From Dokdonella_A sp937902695 (GTDB lineage Bacteria; Pseudomonadota; Gammaproteobacteria; Xanthomonadales; Rhodanobacteraceae), in assembly GCA_048498135.1 (NCBI GenBank), contig JBEHYO010000004.1, positions 27,606-91,605 on the forward strand: a stretch of DNA of 64,000 bases, in the 5' to 3' direction. The translations under genes and the position numbers were made by a program. This document shows, piece by piece, positions 9,420-18,646 of the stretch; positions within the stretch are counted from its first letter, which is position 1, and each line of letters starts with the position of its first letter. A model generated the notes under the pieces. It did not search any database, had not been told where the DNA came from, and saw nothing but the letters and a program-made list of their open reading frames with translations.

Positions 9420-9468
9420 GCGATCTCCGTTGCGCAGGAACTCCGCAACCTTGCCTGCAACATGGCGC

Positions 9469-9939
9469 TCAGTGCTTCTCGGAAATTGCGCACGCGGTTT
9501 TCGGGCGATAGCCGGGATGCGCGAGCGCAGCCGTCAGGAGACTGAGGCAGCCGGGCTCCAGCGACGCTGCCGAAGATGCCGGCTCCGCAGCACCCGCCTT
9601 CGCATGGCGTCGATACGCCGTCGGCGTGCGGCCGACGCGTCGCGCGAACCACGCGCTGAAACTGCCGACGCTGCTGAAGCCGACCTCCATGCAGACCTCG
9701 GTCACCGAGCGCTCGCTCCGAGCCAGCAACCGCTTGGCGCGATCGAGCCGCTCGCGAAGCCGATACTGATGCGGCGTCTCGCCGAACAGCGCAGCGAAGC
9801 GGCGTATGAGCTCGCCGGTCGAGAAACGGGCTTCGCGCGCAACGCATGCCAGCGGAACGCTCTCGCCGGTTTCGCGCAGGCGCCTTCGCGCGAGGCAGAG
9901 CCGCGCGAACGTCGCGAGATGGCCGGCGTCTTCGTTCAT
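9469..9939 (-). CDS. AraC family transcriptional regulator (short form)
   Basis: A 156-residue protein that is mostly the AraC/XylS DNA-binding domain. The first helix-turn-helix is 'SVPLACVAREARFSTGELIRRF' in sense, and the second is 'SVTEVCMEVGFSSVGSFSAWFARRVGRTPTAYRR', a textbook match. No ligand-binding N-terminal domain is present. The ATG overlaps the stop of ybbP by 4 bases, so it is the last or penultimate gene of the ybbA-ybbP transcript. It probably controls the VOC gene and perhaps itself. Confidence 0.88.
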   Translation of the reverse strand: MNEDAGHLATFARLCLARRRLRETGESVPLACVAREARFSTGELIRRFAALFGETPHQYRLRERLDRAKRLLARSERSVTEVCMEVGFSSVGSFSAWFARRVGRTPTAYRRHAKAGAAEPASSAASLEPGCLSLLTAALAHPGYRPKTACAISEKH

Positions 9940-12416
9940 GCCTTGCGCAGTATCGCCATCGGCGGCGTCCGCGCAATACGGAGCGTTCCCGCCCACCCCG
10001 CGAACGCGACCAGTGCGGCCGCCACGGCGATCAGCGACAGCAGCGGCCCCGCCGGCGGCCAGTAGTTTTCCAGCTTGAACACGCCTTGCGCGAGCGCGAT
10101 GCCTATGCCCGCCGCGCCGATCGCTGCAATCAGGCCGGCGAGCAGGCCGAGCGCGACGAACTCGCCGAGCACTGCGAGGCTCAACTGGCGCGCATGTGCG
10201 CCGAGCGTGCGCAGGAGCGCGATCTCGAACCGGCGCTCGTCCGCCGTCGCCGCGAGCGCCGCGAGGAGCACGAGCACGCCGGCCGCCACGCTGAATGCCA
10301 GCACCCAACCCGCCGCGCGGCCCACGCGATCGACGATGTCGCGCACGCGGTCGAGAATCGCGTTCACGTCGACGAGCGAGATGTTCGGAAAATCGCGCGA
10401 CAGCGTCCCAAGCTGCGCCGACACGCCCGCTGGCGCGTGGAAGCTCGTGACGAGGCTGTGCGGCAGTGTCTCGCCGGTCTTCGGATCGAGCATCAGGAAG
10501 AAGTTCACGCGGAACGAATCCCAGTTGACGCCGCGGATGCTCGCGACGCGCGCCGTGATGTCGCGCTCGCCGACCCGCAGCGTCAGCGTGTCGCCGAGCT
10601 TCAGATGAAACATGTCGACCCACATCGTGTCGACCGACAGGCTCGGCTCGGTCTCGCTGCCGTCGAACCAGCGTCCCAGCTTCAGCTTGTTCGCCGGCGG
10701 CAGCGTATCGCTCCACGAAAGGCGCATCTCGCCGTTGATCCAGTTCGCCGCGCGCTTGTCCTCGAAATCGTCGGCCTTTGGCGCAACGCCGTTGATCGCG
10801 ACGAGCTTGCCGACCGCGAGCGGCAGCATGCCGACGTTCGTCGCGCCGAGCGCCGCAAGCCGCTGCTGCATCGAATCGCGCTGCTCCGGCTGCAGGTTGA
10901 TCATGAAATAGTTCGGCGTGTCCGGCGCGAGCTCGAGCCGCCAGCGATCGAGCAGCGACGGCGCGATGACGCCGAGCACGGCGAGCGCGGTCAGGCTCAG
11001 CGCGAGCGCGCCGGCCTGCAAGAGACTGAGCGCGCGGCGGCGCGCGAGATTCGCAAGGCCGAAACGCAGCGCGCCCGGCAGGCGCTTGCCGCCGCTGCGC
11101 AGGATCCGCAGCAGCACGAAGCCGAGCAGCCACGTCGCGAGCGCGATGATCAGGAACCCGGCGCCGAGCGTCACCGCGAGCCGCGCGTTGCCCGCCTCGA
11201 TCGCGATCAGCGCGCCGCCGACCGCGAACGGAAGCAGGTACAGCGCATCGAACCGGCGCGGCCGGGCATCGAGATCCTGGCGGAACACGCGCATCGGCTC
11301 GACATCGCGCAGGCGCAGCAGCGGCGGCAGCGCGAATCCGAACAGCACCGCAAGGCCGATCGCGAACGCGGCAAGCGGCGGCCCGAGCGGCAGCGGCGGC
11401 GTCGCGCCGGGCAGGAGATCGCGCGCGAACGCGATCACGACCTCTTGCATGCCGAGCCCGAGCGCAAGGCCGATCACGCACGCAGGCAGCGCAAGCAGCG
11501 CGATCTCGAGCGTCAGCGCCGCGATGATCTCGCCGCGGCTCGCGCCCAGGCACTTCAGCAGCGCGACTTCCTCGGTCTTCCGCTTCGCGAACCGCTGCGC
11601 GGCGAGCGCGACCGCGATGCCGGACAGCAGCGCGGCCAGCAGCGCGGCAAGGCGAAGGAAACTCTCGCCGCGCTCGAACGCGGTGCGCAGGTTCTGCTGC
11701 GCATCCTCGACCGTCGTGATTTCCGCGCCGGCCGGCAGTTTCGGCTTCGCCCATGCGGCGAATGCATCGACCGACGCCGTTTCGCCGGCAACGAGCAAAC
11801 GGTGTCGCACGCGGCTGCCGGGTCCCATGAGCCCGACCGATTCGGCGTCCGCATAGTTCATGACGAGCCGCGGCGCGAGCCGGAACACGTTGCCGCTGTC
11901 GGGGGAGCGCACGATCTCGCCGGCCAGCCTGAACTCGCGCCCGCCGACCTGCACGCTCGCGCCGACGCCGACGCCGAGCGCGACGAGCACTTCGTGATCG
12001 ACGTAGACGCTGCCGGCCTCGGGTTCGTGCACGTTCTTCTCGGGCCCTGACGCGTCGCGCACCGCGAGCACGCCGCGCAGCGGAAAGCCGCGACCCGCCG
12101 CGCGCACGTCGCAGAGCCGGCTCTTGTCGCCGACGAAGACGACGCTCGGAAAATCGGCGAGCTCGGTGTGCCGGAGCCCCAGCGTCTCGGCCTCGGCCGT
12201 GAACTCGGGCGGCAGCGCGCGACTCGACGAGACGCCGAGATCGCCGCCGATCAGCTCCGCCGCCGACGCGACGATCGCACGCTCGACACGGCTCGCCAGC
12301 GTCGCGACGGCCGCGAGCGCGGCGACCGCCAGCACGAGCGCGGCGAACAGCGTCGCGAGCTCGCCATGGAAGAACTCGCGACGAAGGCTCCGCGCGGCGA
12401 ATGTCAGCGGCTTCAC
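9936..12416 (-). CDS. ybbP: large ABC transporter permease, YbbP/FtsX type
   Basis: An 826-residue inner-membrane protein. An N-terminal helix (about residues 18-38) and a large extracytoplasmic MacB-core-like domain precede two FtsX-type bundles ('LLAALLSGIAVALAAQRFAKRKTEEVALLKCLG' region and 'VLLAALAATADERRFEIALLRTLGAHARQL' region). The duplicated FtsX layout and length match YbbP. The start is GTG at 12416, which overlaps the ATPase stop (GTGA). The longer frame runs into the ATPase gene and is rejected. With YbbA it forms a predicted mechanotransmission or lipid/toxin exporter; the substrate is unknown. Confidence 0.9.
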   Translation of the reverse strand: MKPLTFAARSLRREFFHGELATLFAALVLAVAALAAVATLASRVERAIVASAAELIGGDLGVSSSRALPPEFTAEAETLGLRHTELADFPSVVFVGDKSRLCDVRAAGRGFPLRGVLAVRDASGPEKNVHEPEAGSVYVDHEVLVALGVGVGASVQVGGREFRLAGEIVRSPDSGNVFRLAPRLVMNYADAESVGLMGPGSRVRHRLLVAGETASVDAFAAWAKPKLPAGAEITTVEDAQQNLRTAFERGESFLRLAALLAALLSGIAVALAAQRFAKRKTEEVALLKCLGASRGEIIAALTLEIALLALPACVIGLALGLGMQEVVIAFARDLLPGATPPLPLGPPLAAFAIGLAVLFGFALPPLLRLRDVEPMRVFRQDLDARPRRFDALYLLPFAVGGALIAIEAGNARLAVTLGAGFLIIALATWLLGFVLLRILRSGGKRLPGALRFGLANLARRRALSLLQAGALALSLTALAVLGVIAPSLLDRWRLELAPDTPNYFMINLQPEQRDSMQQRLAALGATNVGMLPLAVGKLVAINGVAPKADDFEDKRAANWINGEMRLSWSDTLPPANKLKLGRWFDGSETEPSLSVDTMWVDMFHLKLGDTLTLRVGERDITARVASIRGVNWDSFRVNFFLMLDPKTGETLPHSLVTSFHAPAGVSAQLGTLSRDFPNISLVDVNAILDRVRDIVDRVGRAAGWVLAFSVAAGVLVLLAALAATADERRFEIALLRTLGAHARQLSLAVLGEFVALGLLAGLIAAIGAAGIGIALAQGVFKLENYWPPAGPLLSLIAVAAALVAFAGWAGTLRIARTPPMAILRKA

Positions 12417-13150
12417 GCGCGCACCTCGCCCGCCGCCCGTTCGGCAGGGAGAGCTTGCCCGCGGCCATCGGCGGCGAGCCTGTCGATTCGCCCATCGACG
12501 AGACGAAGGCTTCGCTCGCAACGTCCCGCCAGCGCGACGTCGTGCGTGACGAGCACGAGCGTCGTGCCGTGCTCGCGGTTGAGCGCGAACAGCAGATCGC
12601 TGACCACGGCGCCGGTCCGCTGGTCGAGATTGCCGGTCGGCTCGTCGGCGAACAGAACCTCGGGCCCGTGCACGAACGCGCGCGCGAGCGCGACGCGCTG
12701 CTGCTCGCCGCCCGAAAGCTGGTGCGGATAATGATGCCGCCGCGCATCGAGGCCCACGCGCGCGAGCGCGTCGCGCGCCCGCGACGCCGCATCGCTGCTG
12801 CCTTCGAGCTCGAGCGGCAGCATGACGTTTTCCTCGGCATTCAGCGCCGGTAGCAGGTGGAAGCTCTGGAATACGAACCCGACGAGCCGGCGACGCAGGC
12901 GCGCGCGCGCTTCCTCGTCGAGCGTGTCGAGCAGCTGGCCCGCGAGGGTCACGCTGCCGGTGCTCGGACGATCGAGCCCGGCGAGGAGGCCGAGCAGCGT
13001 CGTCTTGCCGGAGCCCGATGCGCCGACGATGGCAAGGCTCGCGCCGCGCGCGACGTCGAGGCTGACGCCATCGAGAATCGTCAGCCGACCGTCGGGTCCA
13101 TCGACGGTTTTGCTAACCTCGGTCGCGCTCAATACGGATTCGGAAGGCAT
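12413..13150 (-). CDS. ybbA: ABC transporter ATP-binding protein YbbA (LolD/MacB type)
   Basis: A 245-residue ATPase with Walker A 'GASGSGKTT' (residues 43-51), Q-loop glutamine in 'FVFQSFHLLP', signature 'LSGGEQQRVALARA' (from residue 145), Walker B 'VLFADEPTGNLD' and H-loop 'LVLVTHD'. The 'FVFQSFHLLPALNAEENV' stretch is typical of the MacB/LolD/YbbA group. It is translationally coupled to ybbP. Its ATG lies back to back with tesA, the same arrangement as in E. coli, where tesA and ybbAP are divergent. Confidence 0.93.
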   Translation of the reverse strand: MPSESVLSATEVSKTVDGPDGRLTILDGVSLDVARGASLAIVGASGSGKTTLLGLLAGLDRPSTGSVTLAGQLLDTLDEEARARLRRRLVGFVFQSFHLLPALNAEENVMLPLELEGSSDAASRARDALARVGLDARRHHYPHQLSGGEQQRVALARAFVHGPEVLFADEPTGNLDQRTGAVVSDLLFALNREHGTTLVLVTHDVALAGRCERSLRLVDGRIDRLAADGRGQALPAERAAGEVRA

Positions 13151-13151
13151 G

Positions 13152-13769
13152 ATGATCGCTCGTCTCGTTCTCTTGATGCTGCTTGGCGGATCCGGCTTCG
13201 CGGCCGCGGCGCCGGCGCCGGTGCTCGTGTTCGGCGACTCGCTGTCCTCGGCACATCGCATCGCCGTCGAATCGGGCTGGGTGCACCTGCTCGAGACGCG
13301 GCTCGAAACATCGAAGCATCCGCGACCGGTCGTGAACGCCAGCATCAGCGGCGAGACGACGGCCGGCGGCATGCAGCGGCTGCCGAAGATCCTCGCCGAC
13401 GACAAACCCGCGCTCGTCGTGCTCGAGCTTGGCGCGAACGACGGGCTTCGCGGCCTGCCGATCGCCGAGATTCGCGAGAACCTCACGACGATGATCCGCG
13501 CCTGCCAGGCGTCGGGCGCGGCGGTCGTGCTGCTCGGCATCGAGCTCCCGATCAATTACGGCCCGCAGTACCGCGAGGGCCTCAGGGGCATGTATCGTGA
13601 TCTTGCGGCGGAATTCAATCTGCCGTTGGTCCCGTTCCTGCTCGACGGCGTCGCCCTCGACCCTGCCCTGATGCAGGACGACGGCCTGCATCCGAAGTCA
13701 GAAGGCGAGCCGAAGGTGCTCGACAACGTCTGGCCGGTGCTGGAACCCGCCCTCGCCAGGCTCAAGTGA
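13152..13769 (+). CDS. tesA: arylesterase / acyl-CoA thioesterase I, SGNH hydrolase
   Basis: A protein of about 205 residues with a short signal peptide and the SGNH blocks: 'VFGDSLS' (nucleophile Ser30), 'NASISGETTAGG' (Gly), 'ELGANDGLRG' (Asn) and 'DGLHPKSEG' (catalytic Asp/His). It is a periplasmic esterase/thioesterase/lysophospholipase. Two ATGs stand in tandem at 13149 and 13152; the second is preferred because GGAAGG would be only one base from the first. Its start codon touches that of divergent ybbA. Confidence 0.93.
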   Translation: MIARLVLLMLLGGSGFAAAAPAPVLVFGDSLSSAHRIAVESGWVHLLETRLETSKHPRPVVNASISGETTAGGMQRLPKILADDKPALVVLELGANDGLRGLPIAEIRENLTTMIRACQASGAAVVLLGIELPINYGPQYREGLRGMYRDLAAEFNLPLVPFLLDGVALDPALMQDDGLHPKSEGEPKVLDNVWPVLEPALARLK

Positions 13770-13785
13770 CGGACCGGCCCGGCAG

Positions 13786-14403
13786 GTGGAGGACGACGAA
13801 GCCGAAAGTCCGATCCCGCGCTTCGCGAGCCGCGGGCGCGCCTATGTCTACGTGCTGCCGTGCCGCGACGAGGACCTGCTGAAGGTCGGCTTCTCGCGCG
13901 ACCCGCTGCAGCGCCTGCGGACGCTGCACGCGCGGTTCTTCCGTTTCTTCGACCTCGACCGCGCGCTCCTCGTAGCGACCGACAGCGTGCGCGACGCGCG
14001 GCGCATCGAACGGCGCTTCATCGAGGCATTCGCCGAACGTCGCTCACCGGCGCCGCTCGTCGTGCCCGACGCCGCGGCCGGATACACCGAGTGGTATCGC
14101 GGCGCGTATGCCGATGCCGAAACGATGGCGCGCGCGGTTTGCGTCGACGAAGGCCATACGCTGCACGCGCCGCTTCGCGACTGGCTGCGCACGGTGTTCG
14201 GCGAACGCAGCGCGCTCCTGTTCGCGTGGTCCGCGAAGATGCTCGAAGCCATCGAGTACGAACGCTTCAACGCGCCGCCGTCGATGACGCCGAGCGTGCT
14301 CGAACGCGCGCTCCGCGATGGCCTCGATTGCTTCGATGAGCTTGGCATCGACATCGAGCCGCTCGTGCCGGGGCCTGTGTTCAGGTGGTATCGCGAGAAT
14401 TGA
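13786..14403 (+). CDS. GIY-YIG nuclease family protein (T5orf172/MUG113-like)
   Basis: A 205-residue protein starting with GTG, 17 bp after tesA. Residues 18-90 read 'AYVYVLPCRDEDLLKVGFSRDPLQRLRTLHARF', the pattern of the T5orf172/MUG113 branch of the GIY-YIG superfamily, in which 'YVYxL...KVGxSxxPxxRLxxL' carries the catalytic Tyr/Arg region. The C-terminal half is a helical region without recognised motifs. Whether it is an active nuclease is not known. It may share a transcript with tesA. Confidence 0.7.
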   Translation: MEDDEAESPIPRFASRGRAYVYVLPCRDEDLLKVGFSRDPLQRLRTLHARFFRFFDLDRALLVATDSVRDARRIERRFIEAFAERRSPAPLVVPDAAAGYTEWYRGAYADAETMARAVCVDEGHTLHAPLRDWLRTVFGERSALLFAWSAKMLEAIEYERFNAPPSMTPSVLERALRDGLDCFDELGIDIEPLVPGPVFRWYREN

Positions 14404-14432
14404 CCGATCGGCGGGCTCGCGAGGAACGGACC

Positions 14433-15419
14433 ATGGCAAGAAAGGGAACGCGGCGGGCGAACGCGACGGTCGCACGCCAGCGCAGCATCCAGAAAAGGAC
14501 GGATGCCCGCGACGCGAGCAAGCCGAAGAAATCTCCGAAGAAGAAGCCCGTGCAGGCCGGCCTTCGCAGGCAGCCCGTCCCGCCGCTTCCGGCGCAGCAT
14601 CTCGCCAAGCCCGGCCGCGAATCGGACCTCGACCCCGCGCCGCGCTTCGAGGCGCCCGACTATCGCGGCAGCGGCAAGCTCGACGGCAACGTCGCGATCG
14701 TCACCGGCGGCGATTCCGGCATCGGCCGCAGCGTTGCCGTGCTGTTTGCGCGCGAAGGCGCCGACGTCGCGATCATCTATCTCTCCGAGGACGACGACGC
14801 CGAAAAAACGGCGCGGCACGTCCGCGACGAAGGCCGGCGTTGCCTCCTGATCCGCGGCGACGTCAAGGACGCGAAGTTCTGCCGTAAGGCCGTCGCGAAG
14901 ACCGTGCGCAAGCTCGGCCCGCTTCATGTGCTGGTGAACAACGCGGCGTTCCAGGAGCATGCGGCGTCGATCGAGGAGCTCTCGGACGATCAGTTCGACC
15001 TCACGATGCGCACGAACGTCTACGGCTACTTCAACATGGCCAAAGCCGCCGTGCCGCACCTGCGCAAGGGCGGCTCGATCATCAACACGGGCTCGGAAAC
15101 CGGCCTCTTCGGCGCCGGCGAGCTGCTCGACTATTCGGCGACCAAAGGCGCGATCCACGCATTCACCAAAGCGCTCGCGTCCAATCTCCTGCCGAGGGGC
15201 ATTCGCGTCAACGCAGTCGCGCCGGGTCCGGTGTGGACGCCGCTGAATCCGGCGGATCGCGCGGCCAGGGATGTCGCGAAGTTCGGCGAAGCGAGCGACA
15301 TGCACCGCCCCGCGCAGCCGGAAGAAATCGCGCCGGCCTATGTATTCCTCGCCTCGCCCGCATGCGCGAGCTACATCAGCGGCATCATCCTCCCGGTCAT
15401 GGGCGGCCCGACCGGCTGA
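14433..15419 (+). CDS. SDR oxidoreductase (YghA-like) with a basic N-terminal tail
   Basis: A 328-residue protein. Residues 1-75 are a Lys/Arg/Pro-rich, probably disordered tail with a 'KPKKSPKKKP' run. The rest is a classical short-chain dehydrogenase: cofactor motif 'TGGDSGIGRSVA', 'NNAAFQE', active-site Ser-Tyr-Lys with 'YSATKGAIHAF', and 'PGPVWTPL'. It belongs to the YghA-type group, whose members normally have only a short acidic or neutral leader. GAGGAACGG precedes the ATG at 14433. The substrate is unknown. Confidence 0.9.
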   Translation: MARKGTRRANATVARQRSIQKRTDARDASKPKKSPKKKPVQAGLRRQPVPPLPAQHLAKPGRESDLDPAPRFEAPDYRGSGKLDGNVAIVTGGDSGIGRSVAVLFAREGADVAIIYLSEDDDAEKTARHVRDEGRRCLLIRGDVKDAKFCRKAVAKTVRKLGPLHVLVNNAAFQEHAASIEELSDDQFDLTMRTNVYGYFNMAKAAVPHLRKGGSIINTGSETGLFGAGELLDYSATKGAIHAFTKALASNLLPRGIRVNAVAPGPVWTPLNPADRAARDVAKFGEASDMHRPAQPEEIAPAYVFLASPACASYISGIILPVMGGPTG

Positions 15420-15429
15420 GCGCGACGCG

Positions 15430-15639
15430 TCAGACGCGATTGCCGATCTCGCGCATCAGCTGGTCGAACTTGTCCCAGCTGATCTTGCGCCGATAGACCT
15501 TGTTCGTCGGGCGCCACTCGACGGCGCCCTTCGAGACCAGCAGCGTGCCGAAGCGCTTGTCGTCCTTGTGCACGACGAAGACGATGTCCTCGCGGCCGAG
15601 CTCGCGTCGGGGGACATCGAACGTGACTTTATGGGCCAT
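15430..15639 (-). CDS. small conserved protein of unknown function
   Basis: A 69-residue protein opening 'MAHKVTFDVPRRELGREDIVFVV' and ending in 'KISWDKFDQLMREIGNRV'. The pattern of a short beta-rich protein with 'FGTLLVSKGAVEW' is a recurrent small hypothetical in proteobacteria. It has no signal peptide and no cysteines. The start at 15639 was chosen because the upstream in-frame extension is low-complexity and lacks a ribosome site. It is convergent with the SDR gene. Confidence 0.72.
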   Translation of the reverse strand: MAHKVTFDVPRRELGREDIVFVVHKDDKRFGTLLVSKGAVEWRPTNKVYRRKISWDKFDQLMREIGNRV

Positions 15640-15787
15640 TGGCGTGACTCCGCAGGCGCTTCTGCGCTGCTCGCCAGGATCGTAAACCTTTTGGGCGCCG
15701 CCAAGAAATTCGATTCGCCGCTCTCGTACACTTGTATAGGCCCGCGCGGCGGTCGAAGATATCCAACACAAGGGTTCGGGTCCGGTC

Positions 15788-17605
15788 ATGAATGTCCGTC
15801 GTCCGGAACACAAACGTGCGGCCTGCCTCATCGCCATGGCGATGCTTGTCGGCGCCACGACAGTTCGGGCGACGGATTGGCCCCAATTCGGTTTCGACGC
15901 GCGCCACAGCGGCAACAACACGGCGGAACACGCGATCGACCGCGCTCACGTTCCGTTCCTCTATGGCCAATATCGCGTGCCGGTCGTCGCGCCGTTGACG
16001 ACTGACGCGGCACCGGTCTATGCGAGTGCCATCGAAACCCCGTCGGGTACGAAAGATCTTCTCTTCATAAATGCGAGCGACGGCGGCGCCGACTTCGGCA
16101 GCACGACCGGTTTCCTGATTGCGATCGATGCTGCCGATGGTTCGATCGTCTGGGTCCAGACGACGTCGGGCAGCAGCGCACACGCATCCTCGTCGCCGGC
16201 GATCGATCCCGGTCGCGAGTATGTCTATGCATACGGCCTCGACGGCTGCGTGCACCGGTACAGGATAGGCGACGGGGTCGAAACACTCACGCCGGGTCCA
16301 GTCGGATGGCCCGCGCTCGTTACGTTGAAACCCGACGTCGAGAAAGTTGCCGGTGGCCTTACGATCGTCGAGAGGGGCGGGAACGCATATGTCGTCGCCG
16401 TCACCGACGGTTACAACGGCGACGGCGGCGACTATCAGGGTCATGTCACCACGATCGATCTAGCGACCGGCGTGCAGCACGTCTTCAACGCCATGTGCAG
16501 CGACGTGACGACGCACCTCGCACGCGGCGCGTGCGCCGATGCGCGCAGCGGAATCTGGGGCCGCGGCGGCGCGACGTTCGACGCGACGACCGATCGCATG
16601 TACGTCGCGACCGGTAACGGCCGCTTCGACGCGAACGCGGGTGGCTACGACTGGGGCGACAGCGTATTCGCGCTCGTACCCGACGGCAGCAGTGCCGGCG
16701 GGATGCCGATCGACAGCTACACGCCTGCGAACTATGAGGATCTCGACGTCTCCGACCAGGATCTCGGCCTCACCTCGCTTGCGATCCTGCCGACACCCGA
16801 GGGAAGCAACGTGGCGCACCTCGGGTTTCAGATCGGCAAGGAGGGCATCGGCTATCTGATCGACCTCGACAACATGAGCGGCACGTCGCAGCCAGCCGGT
16901 GTCGGCGGTGAACTTCAGGAGCTATTCCTCGGCGCCGGCGACACGATGAGCCAGCCCGCGGTATGGACCGACCCCGACGATGGCTCTACCTGGATGTTTA
17001 CGTCAGGCACCGCCTGGCAGCTCGTGCTCGATGGATCGGGCACGCCGTCGCTCGAAATACGCTGGGGGCCGGGCCCCGCCGGCGGAATACCGATCATTGC
17101 CGATGACGTCCTCTACTGGTCCAACGGGCTGATTGCGGTCGATCCGAGGACGGGTGACCCGCTCTGGTTTTCGGGAGGCGGCGGGAGCTCGCATTGGCAG
17201 AGCCCGATCATCGTCGACGGGTCGGTCTACTTCGCGGACAGCGACGGATATCTTTCGAAATGGACCTTGCCAGTCACCTATGTCGTAACCCCGGTTGTGA
17301 GCGATCCCGCCGCTGGCACCATTGATCCCGCCGAGCCGCAAGTGGTCGCTGAGGGCAACTCCACACGGTTCACGGTAGCGCCGATTCCTCCCTATGCGAT
17401 CGCATCGGTTTCGGGGTGCGGCGTCTACTTCGACGGCGAGTTCTACGAAACGTCCTGGATCTATGCAGACTGCACCGTGACGGCAGTTTTCGTCGTCGAT
17501 CCGATCTTCGCGAGCGGCTTCGACGGTGTACACGGTGCGGTGCGACCCAATGCGCCTACTTCGCGCGAGGGCGCGCCTGCTTCATCACCTCGCCGATCGC
17601 CGTGA
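15788..17605 (+). CDS. secreted PQQ-type beta-propeller protein with IFxxGFDG motif
   Basis: A 605-residue exported protein (signal peptide about residues 1-29). It has PQQ/quinoprotein-like propeller repeats ('FLIAIDAADGSIVW', 'VTTIDLATGVQHVF', 'LIAVDPRTGDPLWF'), then a bacterial-repeat module ('VVSDPAAGTIDPAEPQVV' onward), then 'VDPIFASGFDG' at about residues 571-581. Unlike the other such proteins the motif is not terminal: about 25 further residues, rich in Pro/Ser/Arg, run on and overlap the end of the convergent hydrolase gene. This suggests loss of an original stop. No catalytic residues are evident. Confidence 0.82.
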   Translation: MNVRRPEHKRAACLIAMAMLVGATTVRATDWPQFGFDARHSGNNTAEHAIDRAHVPFLYGQYRVPVVAPLTTDAAPVYASAIETPSGTKDLLFINASDGGADFGSTTGFLIAIDAADGSIVWVQTTSGSSAHASSSPAIDPGREYVYAYGLDGCVHRYRIGDGVETLTPGPVGWPALVTLKPDVEKVAGGLTIVERGGNAYVVAVTDGYNGDGGDYQGHVTTIDLATGVQHVFNAMCSDVTTHLARGACADARSGIWGRGGATFDATTDRMYVATGNGRFDANAGGYDWGDSVFALVPDGSSAGGMPIDSYTPANYEDLDVSDQDLGLTSLAILPTPEGSNVAHLGFQIGKEGIGYLIDLDNMSGTSQPAGVGGELQELFLGAGDTMSQPAVWTDPDDGSTWMFTSGTAWQLVLDGSGTPSLEIRWGPGPAGGIPIIADDVLYWSNGLIAVDPRTGDPLWFSGGGGSSHWQSPIIVDGSVYFADSDGYLSKWTLPVTYVVTPVVSDPAAGTIDPAEPQVVAEGNSTRFTVAPIPPYAIASVSGCGVYFDGEFYETSWIYADCTVTAVFVVDPIFASGFDGVHGAVRPNAPTSREGAPASSPRRSP

Positions 17606-18566
17606 CGATCGCCTCCGGCTGATCGAACTGCATGTCGTGCGACGAGTTCGCCACCAGGCGACGCTCGCTGCGCGTCGATGTCGCAAGAATCAACTTGTTC
17701 GTCTTCTGCTGCGCCGCCTCCATCGCGCTCTTGCCGTCGGGCGGCGCGTCCGCGAACGAGCCGTCGGCGACGAGGACGATCAGCGGCGTCGCGCCGTGCG
17801 ATTCCTTCGGCGAGACGGGCTCTTCGAAGATCGTCATGTTCGTCTCGAACTCGGACGTGAGCGTGTGCCAGAACGGCGGCTTTTCCTTCTGCATGTGGAT
17901 CGCCGCGTTCAACGCATCGGGATAGCGCGGATCGGGCGGGCGAATGCACTTCGCCGCATCGCCTTGCGGCTTGGCGAGCTGTCCGGCGCTCGCGGCCTTG
18001 CCGCACATCTTCGCGAATGCGATGACGTTCTCGTGCATCGCGTTGTCGGTCTTGACCCAGTCCTTCGAGAAATCGCTGATGCGCTGCGGCGGCGGATCGG
18101 CCAGCACGATGCCGCCGACATCGGCGGGATATTTTTCGGCATAGCGGCGCACGATGTTGGTGCCGAGCGAGTGGCCGACGAGCACGAGCGGCGTCGCGAT
18201 CTTCGCGGCGTGGATCAGCGCGTGCAGGTCCTTCGCGTCGGCGTCGAGATCGCGCGGCAGCGGGCCGTCGTCGCTGAAGCCGAAACCGGCGCGATCGTAC
18301 GCGCAGACCTTCGTCGATTTCGCGAGCGGCGGCTGCACCTTGTACCAGGCCATCGAATCCGCGGTCGCGCCGCTCTCGAGCATCACCACCGGGCGGCCTT
18401 CGCCGCTGCAGCGGAGATTGAGCTTGCGGCCGTTGCCGATGTCGACCAGCGTCGCCGGCGTCGCATAGACCGCGAGCGAAGGATCCGGCGCCGGCGCGGC
18501 AGGTTCCGCGGCGGCACACGAGAATACGGCGAGCGCGAGCGCCGCGGCGGCAGCACGAATCGGCAT
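17556..18566 (-). CDS. exported alpha/beta hydrolase (serine type)
   Basis: A 336-residue protein with a signal peptide ('AAAAALALAVFSCAAAEP'; the cysteine hints at a lipoprotein but no clean lipobox is seen). The fold motifs are 'VVMLESGATADSMAW' (oxyanion side), the nucleophile elbow 'GHSLGTN', and the late histidine in 'SSHDMQFDQPEAI'. The substrate is unknown. Its 3' end overlaps by 50 bases the run-on tail of the convergent propeller gene. A second, unrelated hydrolase lies 80 bp upstream in the same direction. Confidence 0.88.
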   Translation of the reverse strand: MPIRAAAAALALAVFSCAAAEPAAPAPDPSLAVYATPATLVDIGNGRKLNLRCSGEGRPVVMLESGATADSMAWYKVQPPLAKSTKVCAYDRAGFGFSDDGPLPRDLDADAKDLHALIHAAKIATPLVLVGHSLGTNIVRRYAEKYPADVGGIVLADPPPQRISDFSKDWVKTDNAMHENVIAFAKMCGKAASAGQLAKPQGDAAKCIRPPDPRYPDALNAAIHMQKEKPPFWHTLTSEFETNMTIFEEPVSPKESHGATPLIVLVADGSFADAPPDGKSAMEAAQQKTNKLILATSTRSERRLVANSSHDMQFDQPEAIVTAIGEVMKQARPRAK

Positions 18567-18646
18567 GGCGGTTTCCGGAAGTCGAGGTCGGCCGAATGTA
18601 GCGGCTTCGCTCCGCCGCGCGCGTTAGCGTCGCGTTAGCCCACGCG

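Noticed and set aside
9846..12050. 734-codon open frame on the plus strand
   Set aside because: Antisense shadow of ybbP.
15430..15921. Longer 163-codon version of the small conserved gene
   Set aside because: The extra 94 codons are low-complexity, lack a ribosome site and overlap the promoter side of the propeller gene.
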